Origin: Trogon surrucura
Lineage: Eukaryota > Chordata > Aves > Trogoniformes > Trogonidae
Direction of reading: 5' to 3'
DNA: 64,000 bases
Assembly: GCA_020746105.1 (NCBI GenBank)
Contig: CM036627.1
Span: 1,736,001 to 1,800,000 of the forward strand
Shown: piece by piece, positions 26,305-36,910 of the stretch
Numbering within the stretch: the stretch's first letter is position 1
Layout of the letters: each line of letters begins with the position of its first letter
The notes under the pieces: model-generated
The model's input: the letters and a program-made list of their open reading frames with translations, nothing else
The model's database searches: none
What the model was told of the DNA's origin: nothing
Made by a program: the position numbers and the translations under genes

Positions 26305-29300
26305 TACTTTTTTTAAAGGATGTAGTTATATAAAGCTATTGAGTCGCAACTGAAGTGATCACAAGTAAATTTGCCAGTAGAATGGATTATTATGATAGCT
26401 AATATCGTATATCGTAGGACTGAGACTTGCTTGTTAGAGCAGATACTTCATGGTTCGATATAGAGAGGAGAATGACCAGCGTGATGCAATTTAATAGCAG
26501 TTTAACTGCGTGTGTTTGCACGTGAATAAAAGCTCTGGGTTGTATGTCTGCTAAAGACTTAATCTTTAGGCTGATTTCCTTCATTCACGTTTGTAACCGG
26601 GGGGGTTTCAAAATGCACTGTGTGTGCACATATGTAAACATTATTTATATACAGGATATAATCTATGAAGATTAGCATTTAATTTTTTCTTTTAAAATTT
26701 TAACCTTAAATGGGATTAAAGCTTGCATTAAAAAAGGGAGGTACATTGTTCAGGGGCGAAGAATAGCTTTGCTCTGTAGTGCTCTGAGCACCTCTGGATC
26801 TGTAAGGAAATGTATTTGACACCCCTCCCAACTAGTTTAAATGTTAATTTGTATCATTTTCATCATTAGCTTATGCTTGAACTGTCTGAATAAACATGCG
26901 TAAATAAGAAATCCGTTGTGTACAGCATGTTACATGTGGTATTGTAAATACACTCCCCTCTTGGAACTGCACCTGATGTATTTTTTTCTGACAACGTGCA
27001 GTTTTCTGGTTTAGTACAGTTTGAATGGGAGATGCCCGTTCAGATTTCGTTTGGAGCAGGTTGTGTGGTCAAGCGTCCAGGTCGCTCGGTGTGTTCGGTG
27101 ACGTGATTTAGGGTCTGGGAAGCAGAGAATGTGAGGAAAGAGAAGCAGGTAACTTCTGACATTTCTGCAAGAGCGCTGCAGTTACAGGGATTGATAACCT
27201 AATGTTGTTGTTCTTAGGCAATTCGTGAGCCTTACTGCAAGAAATGAATAGGGTTGCTTGTGAAATTAAATTAAAAGTAGTAATTGCCTTTTTTTTTTTT
27301 TAATAGCAAATTGTATTTAGCTATTTAGTGGAAACAAATCTAAAACATACTTCATAGTTATACAGGAACTGTATTACCGGTGCTGACTTCTGATGTTAAT
27401 AGACGCTGTTCAAACCAATTAAAGCTTTTCATCTGTTTTCTTGAACCAGCAGCATGATTTTTTTTTTCCATTTTCTTCTGAGTTATGCAGTGTGTTTTGT
27501 TGTATTCTCCAAAGTTCTATTTTGACCTGAGAAAGTCATATTCTTGCAAATAATTTTCTATATGAAAGTATAGGTTTTGAACGACTTCCCATAAAGAAAT
27601 TATTAAATTTGCTGGTGGTTTTTAGGTTACAACTAATTTTTTAACACCTGTCAATGCTAAATTTGGTCTGAGTTTTGGTTATTGCCCAGGCAAATTGTGT
27701 GCTTGCTGTACTTTCTTCCCATTTGAATAATTTTGTTCTACTGAAGTTTTGATTGCGATTGCTTATTCTGGGGATAGAAATTAACTTTGTCTAGCATATC
27801 TTATTGCCTATTCTTAAAACGATTTCCAGAATAACCGCCATAGCGGATGTTTATACTTTGCTGTCAGATAATTGTGCTCTGGAATTCTCCAGGATAAACA
27901 ATGTTTTGGAAATGCAAATATTAACTTATTTGCTATTATTAATAATCACTGTTGATACTTCAGACAGATCTTACAAACTGATTTTTGCAAGGAAAATTGT
28001 TCAAATGGAAGGTAGTATTTGATGGGATAGTAATCAAGATAAGCAATTCCTCCTCGGGGTGGCTTAAATCCCTGCGGCACTTCATTGTGCTTTTAAGTGT
28101 CTGCCATGAGAGATTAGTAGTGAACAACCTCAACGCTCGTGGTTGTAAACCTGGCTGGGCGGGTGGGGAAGGATATTGAAGGTAACCGTTGTGCCCAGGA
28201 GAAATCTCGCTTTTAAGACCACGTAGTAGATTAAGCGTGCGGTCTGCAGCAGTGCGAGGAGAGGAGTGAGCAGCAGCATGCAATTGAAGAAAGTTGTCTC
28301 GGGAAGTTTCCTGAAGGAAATGTGGAGTCCAGAGGTCGTACCAGACAGCTCTGACTCAGGATAGTGTTTCTGTGACATATCCATAGCACTTGCGTTAATC
28401 TCTGCTGGAACACAAGGTACCAAAAGGGATACTGCTCTGCCACTCCCACTGGTGCCTCCAACGAGCGGTTCTGTCGCTGGAAAGGAGCTTTCCCGTGTGA
28501 TGCAGAGGGGTGGGGATGACCTTCGTATCCACATGCTGTCAGGCCATTGGTGTGTGCTCCAGGAAGCGATGCGGATTGAGATTTTTTCTCTTTCTGTCCG
28601 CTTGCTGCACCCCCACCTGCTTGAACTGGTTCCCCTTGCCTTTCCTTCGGAGGCGTGGGTGGAGAATAAGCCCTCTGTATTTATAGAGTTTGAAACCGAA
28701 GTGGTTTGTCTTTTACTGAATTAAAATGTTGCATCTGAATTCATCCCGATGGCACTTCGGTGGTTTGACTGTTGATAGTTTGCCTGGGTTTCATTTCTCT
28801 TCTCAATTTGATTAATGCCCTTAGCTTTGTGTATTTTAAACCCACCATGCGACAACTATTGTCAAAGCTGCTTTTGGTTTCGAGTGGGTGTCATGTCATC
28901 CGCGTGCCCGTCTGTGCCCCTTCCCCAAGTAATAAATGTGTGGAACTATATCTTGTCTTTACTTGTTTATCCCATTTGCAAATTTCATGTTCTTTGCTAG
29001 AATATGAATGATTTTATTTTGTTGTTAAAAATACTAAGTCTACTAGAAAATGAGAAGCATTTTCTATTTGAAATCAAAAAGAAGAGGCTGAGAACTAGTC
29101 TTAACCTACTGAAATTTAATATTTTTATTGAGATGTATTTCTCTATCAAATAATACATCTCTTCACATCCCCTTAGTAGAAAGTCTAGACCTAAAATGCA
29201 ATTTTAGATAGTAATTTGTATTGTACTTCAGAATAGACCCTTGCAATATAGGGTCTAATGGTAGATTGATTTGTTTGGATCTCTAAGATGCAAAATACAA

Positions 29301-29823
29301 TCAGCGCTGTTGTGGTATGTGCTCTAGGTTTTTTTGCAATTGATTTCAGTTGTTGAATCTTATCTGAAAGAATATCATTACTCCAAAAGGCAATTGGATA
29401 AAGAAGCTGTAAAAGATAGAAACTCATACCTTGAGTACCTAGTATAACAATCTACAATGTGATTTTTTTTTTTTTGGTCAAATCATTTATTTGATCAACA
29501 TCATAGCAGATGGTAACCCTATAAAGTATATTATCTTGTTTATACGGACGTTACAGCCTGTGTCTCTTGAAATAAGTTTTAAATATGGTGTTCTTTGTCT
29601 TATGTCAGCAAGAACAACAGTTTTCATTTCAGTTTGATTGTAAGATCCAATTTTTTTTTTTTAAATGAATGTTTGGACCTGTTTCTTCAGAAAGAATACA
29701 TATGTTGGAGTAATGAGGCAAAAGGTTTCTTCAGCTTTACTTCTGGAAGAGCTCGAAATGCCCACAATGCCGTTTTAAAAGTGACATTAAGCAAGGCCTG
29801 TCTAGAATTTAATGTATAGAGCC

Positions 29824-30055
29824 AGAAAGCACCCTCGTGACCGCTTGGCCCCGTTTTGCCGAGGTGAGCGAGGAGCACGCAGCCTTTCCCGTGGCCTGGC
29901 CGGGGTCCCAGATGTGAGCACGACTCCGTGTGCGTGGCTGGCCAAGGGTGAGCGCCATGTCCTGCTCGTCCTCCCCGGCACGGTGGCAGCGAGGGCAGCG
30001 GAGATGCCTGTGAGCTGGAGCAGTCAGGGAGTTACTCCCGAGTTCAGCTGCCGGT
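29824..30055. promoter_or_regulatory. CpG-enriched patch
   Basis: About 20 CpGs fall in roughly 230 bp with raised G+C compared with both flanks. No splice donor, start codon context or known motif makes it a convincing promoter. The open frame across it has no recognisable domain. Confidence 0.25.
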
Positions 30056-33015
30056 GATTCTGCTATAGAAGTAGCTAATTTTGATTGAGAACTATGAAAT
30101 CAGCTCATGACTCATTTCAATTACTTTCCATCCTCAGTGTCTACTAAAATAAGTGGGTGCAGAACCTCGTTATGCTTCTGTCTGCCTGACTGCATGTGTC
30201 TGTGCTACTAGACCTTTGTAGCACGTGGTTGTTCAATTTCCCCCTTTTTTTGCATTGCCTGAACAGATTGAGATACTGCAGCCTTTCCCTGTGCCGCATG
30301 TTTTTCAGTGCTCTGCTAACTGTCACAGCTTTCTTGTGCCCTTTAACATCTGTGATGAATTAGTGGATACTGGAATTGGACACCACATTTCCTTGTGGAA
30401 GGGGTTATATGAAGGTGATGATCCCCGTGGTTCCTCCGTTCTGTTTTACATTTCCCAGGAAAGAGCTTGAACCCTTTTGATGACGCTTTTGCTTTTGAGA
30501 CTTTATTGAATTTGTTACTGAAGGTGACTCCTGCATTCGTTCTTACTGTGTGTTCCCCGCTTCAAGGTCTCTTCCCATCTGGAAGGTGTATCTTATGCTC
30601 CTGGCTCGTTCACGTCGAGCTAGTGTTGGCTGTGTTAAAGTGTGCATTGGTTGGTTCTGCCCAGCCTGCTGGGCATCTTGTCTCTCACAGCATTTGATCG
30701 GTTTTCATGTAGCATTAGTGGGAAAAACTAGTGTACAAACCAGACCAGATTCCTTGGGCACGGTCATAGGTCCATACCCGATTTCCCGGTTGGGTGGTGT
30801 TGGCTACCTGGCTCTCCGTTCGGTTCCCGTGCGCTGTGTTGATGGGGGCCAGGGGCGGCAGGACTGTTGTTCCAAGTCAAATCCAGATGTCAAGCTGCAG
30901 GAAGTCAGTGCCGGTATTCTGTAGCCTTCAAAGAGCTTCTAAAGTGTGAATGCTTGTGCCTCCTGTGCAAATTCTGATGAAGGGGGAAGTCTAGATGCAA
31001 ACCTGTTTTGGACTTGTAAGAAAAGAAGAAATGCTGCATGAGAAGGAGGAAAAAGACACCTGGCAGAAGGAGGAAGAGTGCTGATATTACTGACTACTCA
31101 AGCTCACTGTACCAGGCTTTTTTGGAAGAAAGAATTCTGGGAACTGTTTAGAAATGAGTTTTCCTTTTCATCTTAAACTGTTACATTTTTGTTTAGAGCG
31201 GTTTCTTTAAACAATATTCAAATTAAAATACAGGAATTTTTAGCTATGCATGTGCTGCATTAACAGAAGCTTAACATAAGTCCGTATGTCCCACTGACTC
31301 CAATTTTTAAATGAGTAACATGTTTTCACTAATTTGGGTCGTGCATCTAAACGCTCTGTGCATAACCATTATCTGTTGACATATTTCCTAAATGGGTTGA
31401 TATAATGGACTGTGTCTTAGACTTTCCCAAAGACTGTCTTGCAGGAAGACATTTTTCCTTTTTTTTTTCCCCCCCTGCTCTTCCTATGTTTATGAAACTA
31501 AAGCAATGGGTATGATAATCACTGGATTACTAGCACTGTTGTTTCTGGCAGAAAAGAGTCAGTTGTGCCAGAGGATTACTTTTGCCTTTGTCAGTGCCAG
31601 CCACGACTTTTTACTCAGCTTCTGGATCAGTGACAAAGAAACAGCAGCAGTGCTGTCAGCTGCGGAACGCAGCAAACTTCCCCGAGCTGCTGGCTCCCTA
31701 CACTGGTGGCTCTGCGCTTCCAAAGAGCCTTCTCCAGCCTTGAGCATCTCTCCAGTGGGACACAAAAGGTGTCTGTGGTTTTCATCTGGGTCATTGTACC
31801 GCACTTACGGTTTAGCGTGCCTTCTGTGGGCTTTGTCAGAACGGTATTTTGTAGCTTCGTAAAATGCATTTCTTAAGGAAATAATAATTCGAATGCTATT
31901 ACTGCATAGGTAGTTATTCATGGTAATTTTTTGCATTTTGTTTTGTACTGTGGCAAGACTGAGGTGCAGGCATGAAAATTCTGTAGTTGCAATGTAAAGT
32001 TAGGGTTTAGGCATTAACTTGCACTCACCTCTTATTTATAAATTGTGATATTTATAAATTATGACATAAAACTTCATAGTTTATACTGTACATCACATCA
32101 GAAAAAGTTATGCTCTATATCAAAACTATGAGAGAAGTGTGGGTGATGTGGAACTGATGAGTTGTGGTTGTTAGGTCAAAGTGCGTGGAAATCTGCAATT
32201 TAGGGTGCAAACGTTCCACCTGCTAAAAAAATAATCTTATGATACAGGTAATCAGGAACCTACTTACTAGAATAGTAGCCTTATCCTATATGATTGAATT
32301 GGCTATAGGAATTAAGGTACTTTGCAATTGGTTGGTTTGGAATATGGTTTAAAGACAATTTGACAAATTACCTTTGAACAGAAAGTAATTGGAGAAAGTG
32401 TTGGCAACAATATTTCCGATTGTTGGCTAGATAGTTACACAGGGTGTATAATCTGATAATTGAGTTTAAAGATCTCCCTATTTTTTCCTTCCCCTTTCTC
32501 TTTTGATCTGTAACCTGGATTTGCATAAAGGGAACTGATTCTAAAAGAACCGTTACAAAGTTAACAAATATTCCTGTTTTAGTAGGGCAGACACCATGAG
32601 TCTCTGTGGGGGTTTTAAAGACATTGAATAATAACCAGTCTGCTTTGCCTTTTCCCCCCTTTATGCTAAAATATCTTGCATGTCATGTAAAGACCAAGTA
32701 GAGGAAATAATTTTGCACATTTTACAATACTTCAGCAAGACATGAGAGCAAAGAGTAGATAACAAGTCTGCGTTCCACAGTATGTGCTGCAATACTCGGT
32801 GCTTAAGATGCAGGAGAGATCAGGCTGTGCGGAAAGCTCGGCGAACAGCCTTGTGCTCGTTACGTTACTTGTGCTAATTTCTTACGGGTTGCGTAGGGCA
32901 GGCACTGCAGACTGGCAAATCTGGACTTTTTCTGCTCCTGTTTTCAGCAGCTGCAGGTGTCCAAATGAGTAGGTGGCTTTGTAGCCAGGTTCATTAATGA
33001 GAAAATCCTTCTTTT

Positions 33016-33073
33016 AAGTATACAGAAGTGGAGGAATTTGCTTCAAGTATATGGAAGCGGATTAACTTGCTTT
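33016..33073 (+). repeat. Imperfect 29-bp tandem duplication just upstream of exon A
   Basis: Two adjacent 29-bp units (33016-33044 and 33045-33073), each starting AAGTATA and ending CTTGCTT-like, differ at about seven positions. The second unit includes GATTAACTT, which has a branch-point-like TAAC. The array ends about 70 bp before the exon. Confidence 0.6.
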
Positions 33074-33117
33074 CAGGTTGTATCAGAGAACACGATGCTT
33101 TTGTTATCTTTTCTTAT

Positions 33118-33145
33118 AGGTTTGTATTTTTCTTCTTATTGCTAG
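33118..33145 (+). promoter_or_regulatory. Alternative 3' splice site region upstream of exon A
   Basis: Besides the exon A acceptor AG at 33144-33145 there is another AG at 33118-33119, preceded by a pyrimidine-rich run (GTTATCTTTTCTTATAG). Using it would add 26 bp. With the incoming phase-1 codon this reads seven sense codons after the split Gly and then TAG at 33143-33145. The upstream AG is therefore either silent or an unproductive splice choice. The main acceptor has its own T-rich tract between the two sites. Confidence 0.45.
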
Positions 33146-33219
33146 GTATGGATGAGCGAACAGGTGCCACATCCTGGGGAACAAGCGGTCAGCCAAGTCC
33201 TTCATATGAATCCTCAAGG
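33146..33219 (+). CDS. TCF12: TCF12 coding exon A (74 bp, N-terminal region)
   Basis: This internal exon encodes the last two bases of a split Gly codon followed by 24 codons, from MDERTG to PSYESSR. In full-length HEB this is roughly residues 50-74 (counted from memory), just downstream of the AD1 core; it is Ser/Pro/Gly/Thr-rich and probably disordered. The acceptor is a T-rich tract ending TTGCTAG, with AG at 33144-33145. The donor is AGG|GTAAGG, with GT at 33220. The intron before it is phase 1 and the one after it is phase 0. The reading frame has no stop. The exon is not a multiple of three, so skipping it alone would shift the frame. A second AG 26 bp upstream is described separately. 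From memory, the human protein has Asp where this one has Glu in PSYESS. Confidence 0.94.
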
Positions 33220-35744
33220 GTAAGGTGTCCCACGTAGTAATTCATAGCAAAAATTTATGGGAATGTACAGTGAAAATCAGCAGATGATTTGGCAATGTTT
33301 TTGAAGGGTAAGCTCCTTTAAATACACAGACTGGCATCTTTTACAGACTTTAATGACTTTGATACGCTGCAATAGTGATGCAGATTTCTAAGGCTAAAAA
33401 ATATATAGATTAGAATTTATGAAAGTAAACTGTACAGTGCTGTGTACTTGAATGCTGAGCATCCATAGTACTTGCCCTATGGTTAGAAAATGCAAATAGA
33501 AGTCATGTTACTTACTCGGGAGCAGATTTATTGACGAAGTGTAGGGAACGCTTCCTCTCCATTAGTGTCAGCCAGCCATAGTAGGTGCTGTGTTGTGATG
33601 TTGGAGAGAGGCTTCTCTTTTTAAAAATCTTCCTTCTGTTCCCGTTGCAGCTTGATCCATCCTGCTTATTGAGCTAAAGGTTTTTGATAGTATGTAATAT
33701 CCTAAAATAACATTGGTTTTTTAAAACCCAACTTAACGGTCAAAACCAAGCTTTCACCTTAGTAAATCATGTTCCCTCTCATCTATTCGATTTTCTTTTT
33801 ATGGCTACCTACTCCCTAAAAAGCCAACGAGCTAAGCAACCAAAGAATTAATTACTAGAAATACACAGCCTAACGGATGGGCCTGGTGTGAATAATCTGC
33901 TCTGATTTCAGGACCCTTGAGCCAGAGAGCTGTGGTAGCTCTTGCAGCTTTCTCTGTCTGTGGAATCCAGCGGGCAGGCTGCAAGGTCTTGTCCAGTGCA
34001 CGGGGTGCTCTGCAGGCCTCTGCTTTGGAAGAGAGCACTGGAAAGATTTATCATGAAGTCCTAATTTTTCCATTGATCTTCAGTAAATAAATTATAATTA
34101 AAAGATAAGAAAAACATTATGTATTGCAGAAGTATTCCTGCGTGATTTGAGGCAGGAGGCCCAGCCTTTAGATGTCTTTTCTACATTTAAAATGAAATTT
34201 TTTTTAGGCAGCTTTAAGTAACTCATATTCTTATTGTAAGTGTTTGATATTTTAACACTCATTTATGATGTTGTTGATCAGGTTTAATCAATCATGAGTT
34301 AAGCTCATCTAACTGGAATGTGAGCTTGTGATTCATCAGCTGTGTGAATACATTAATCACGTTGGGGTTTTTTTATATTAGAGGATCAGCCAGCTACCAT
34401 TCTAATAATTTCAAGTCAGGGTGCCTGGTGTGTTGGTCTTTTTTGTTGATTTGTTGTTTAGGTTTTTGTGTTTGTCTTTTGGGTATTTTTGTTGTGTTTT
34501 TTTTTTTTCTGTAACTAAAGGTCCTGGCTTGGAAATTTGAACCCTGATCAAGAATTAAACCCTTTTCAAATTTTTATACCATTAGAACTGAAAGCTGGTA
34601 ATAAAGGCAGACGCTAGAATCATAGAAAGAGGACGGTGCTATTTGGATGTGTCATTAAGAAAAGCAAATGTAAAGATACGTTTGTCTTGAGCCTGCAGAA
34701 GGCTTCAGGAAAAAGATGGGAAATCCTTGTACGTGTCAGATGTCCCTTTCCCCCCTCCGCAACTGGAACTTGGACTTAAAATACTTATATTAAGAAAAAT
34801 TATGAGAGAGACAGAAAGAAAAAAAGAAAGTTAATCCTTCCAGCAAACAATTCTTGCTAAATTGAAATTTATGTTAGGATACTTTCAGGTAAAGCCAGTT
34901 GGACTTCAGGTAAACTGAATATATTGTTAAGAACTGATGGAATCCGTCTCCAGAATGTTACTGAAGTATTTCTTCCTCTGCTGGCCAAGTGCAGAGTCTG
35001 TTGGTAGTAAATTGAAATGATACTGAGAGTTCATTCTGAAGCACCAATTATTTACAGCTTGTGATGGTATGGGTTTTTGGTGTTTGTTTTTTTTTTTTAA
35101 AGACAAGATACTCTTTTTTTGTTCAGGCTGGAGCATACTGTTCTAATAGGTCTTGCTTAATTCAAGCTAAATATGTTGAAGTATGTTTCATTTTAGAGAA
35201 TTGTTAGTTAATATTGCTTGATTTTTTTCAGAAAGTTAAGAGACTTTGAAAATGCTGACATGTAGGTTTGTTTCCCTTGTATCTGTGGCTGAATTAAGTG
35301 ATTTTTATAGTATGGCTTTGTGTGCATCAGTATAAAATTTAGAACAGAAGACTGGGTACTTGCATGCAAACTTTCTTGATTTATAAACTAAAAATGAAAT
35401 AATCAGGTCCATAACTTCCCTCTGTCTCCTAGAACAATGTTTTGTATGCTTTGTCTTCCCTTTTTTAAAAAAGTATATAATTTTGTTCCTGTAGTGTTGA
35501 GGCACTAAATTTTGATTCACTTCAGTAGAGGATTTTTTTTTTTATCTAAAGGCAGGAGATATCATGTGAGGGGAAAACCCCACACTCAATAGTCCTAAAT
35601 TCCAGTGAAAGGTTGTTATAAGTTGAATATTTTTCCAAATGTCTTTCTACAATAACATTCTCTTTGGAAAACCTGCTAAACGATACCCAGTTAAGAGTCA
35701 GTCTCACGTCAGCACAGCACGTGACGTTGGACTGTCCCTAAAAC

Positions 35745-35855
35745 TTGTGCGGGGGGGTCAGCTGAGCTGCGAGCTCTTGGCTGTGCCGTGCCGAAGCGCC
35801 GGTAAGGCAGCGGTTCCTCCCGGGATTCCTGACCCCGGAGTGGATGGAGGTAGGT
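35745..35855. other. Short CpG-rich patch in the 14-kb intron
   Basis: About nine CpGs fall in 110 bp, with a G7 run near the start. It lies about 1 kb upstream of the candidate cassette exon. No specific function is visible. Confidence 0.25.
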
Positions 35856-36841
35856 TTAGGTTGTCCTGAGAGCCCAGTGTGGGTGGGTTGTCTTAGGAGG
35901 CATCAGCCTTCGGTGCTGGGCTTTGACAGATCACGAGACGTGTGCGTCCCCTTGGTTTTCTGTAGTATGTCATCTTGGTTAAAACCATAGTGTGTCATCT
36001 TCACGCGCTGAGGAGTGAGGAAGGCCCGTCCCAGAGGCTCACCATAGGTGTTAGGCAGAACTGCTGTACAGCGGCTGGCCGAAGGAATTCAGAGGGTTTG
36101 GCTGGTGAATGTAGATCGTTGCCCAGACCTTCAGCACACCTGGCAATTTGATAGTGGGAGGGGAAACCCCCTAACGTTCTGTAGAGGTCCTGCAGGAAGC
36201 AATACAGAATGGTGCCTGGGATGTCGTTCAGATGACTCTTGCGGGAAAACTCCATTCCTGGGTTTTCACCAACAAAGTGATGAGCAGCAGAAATACATAT
36301 TGCCTGGAGATAGAATTGGTAATGGTTAAGAGTCAATTAATTCATCCCATTGCCATGTTCTTCAAAATACTGATCAAAAGTTCTCTTCTGCATTGGAATG
36401 ACTGAAAAAGTTCTGGACTCGGTTTGCCAGTCTAAGTCAAGCTTTGGTGCTTAAATTTTGGGTAAGATGTATGGTCCTTATTTTTTTGTTTTCTTTCAAC
36501 TAATGAGACCCATCACACTGCTGGTTCAGAATTTTGAATACAGATAAGTTCTGACCACAACTTCATGTGCTGCCAGGGAAGATTCCTCTTAGGGAAGAGC
36601 TAAAATGAGCGTGTGGGTCTGTGTTGTAAGGATATAGAGGAGTTTCTCAGGAGGCAGGGCAAATGATACGCTTAGCTTTTCACGTTAAGTTATTCTTTGT
36701 GGTGACTAACCTGCCAAGTTTAAGTAAGTTATAATATGCTTACATCTTTAACTTTAGCTTCAAAATACAGCACATTTTCCCATAATTTCAATACAGAATA
36801 CTGTTCTTGCCCTAATTGTTCCAATACTTGCCTGTTTACAG

Positions 36842-36910
36842 GAAAATGGCAGTCTTCATGGAAAGAGCTCAGACCTCTCGGCGGACATAGAAAAGTTGAA
36901 ACCTCAAGAG
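36842..36910 (+). other. Candidate alternative cassette exon of TCF12 (69 bp, in frame)
   Basis: Seen: an acceptor CTTGCCTGTTTACAG (AG at 36840-36841) is followed by 69 bp open in phase 0 and then a donor GAG|GTACCA (GT at 36911). The peptide would start ENGSLHGKSSDL and end IEKLKPQE, 23 residues, hydrophilic and Ser/Lys/Glu-rich. Both flanking TCF12 exon ends here are phase 0, so inclusion would insert 23 residues between SSR and GFAD without a frameshift. The segment has several CpGs and looks compositionally different from the AT-rich intron around it. I do not recall this insert in described TCF12 isoforms. The donor is only moderate, and random open stretches of this length are common, so this is a prediction, not an annotation. 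Confidence 0.35.

Larger units (their letters stand above)
1..33145 (+). other. TCF12: TCF12 intron upstream of exon A (3' part, at least 33.1 kb)
   Basis: This is non-coding, AT-rich sequence. It holds two antisense CR1 fragments, T-tracts (1850-1866, 6697-6724, 8563-8578, 13900-13915), (CTAT)n and (GT)n(AT)n microsatellites, and short CpG-rich patches near 14.03-14.15, 21.43-21.78 and 29.82-30.06 kb. I looked for the preceding TCF12 exon (FSPPVNSGKTRPTT-like) and did not see it. The scattered open frames of 60-167 codons have no recognisable domains, show no bounding splice signals that make sense, and often overlap on both strands, as expected by chance. Large 5' introns are usual for TCF12 and often carry enhancers, but nothing here can be called an enhancer from sequence alone. 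Confidence 0.85.

Noticed and set aside
27985..28534. Cluster of overlapping open frames on both strands (up to 134 codons)
   Set aside because: None has a recognisable domain and they overlap each other; chance in a stop-poor segment.
34617..34640. AGAATCATAGAA, similar to the CR1 terminal octamer
   Set aside because: The CR1 body (GGATTGGAAGGGACC-like) does not follow; a single octamer match is expected by chance.
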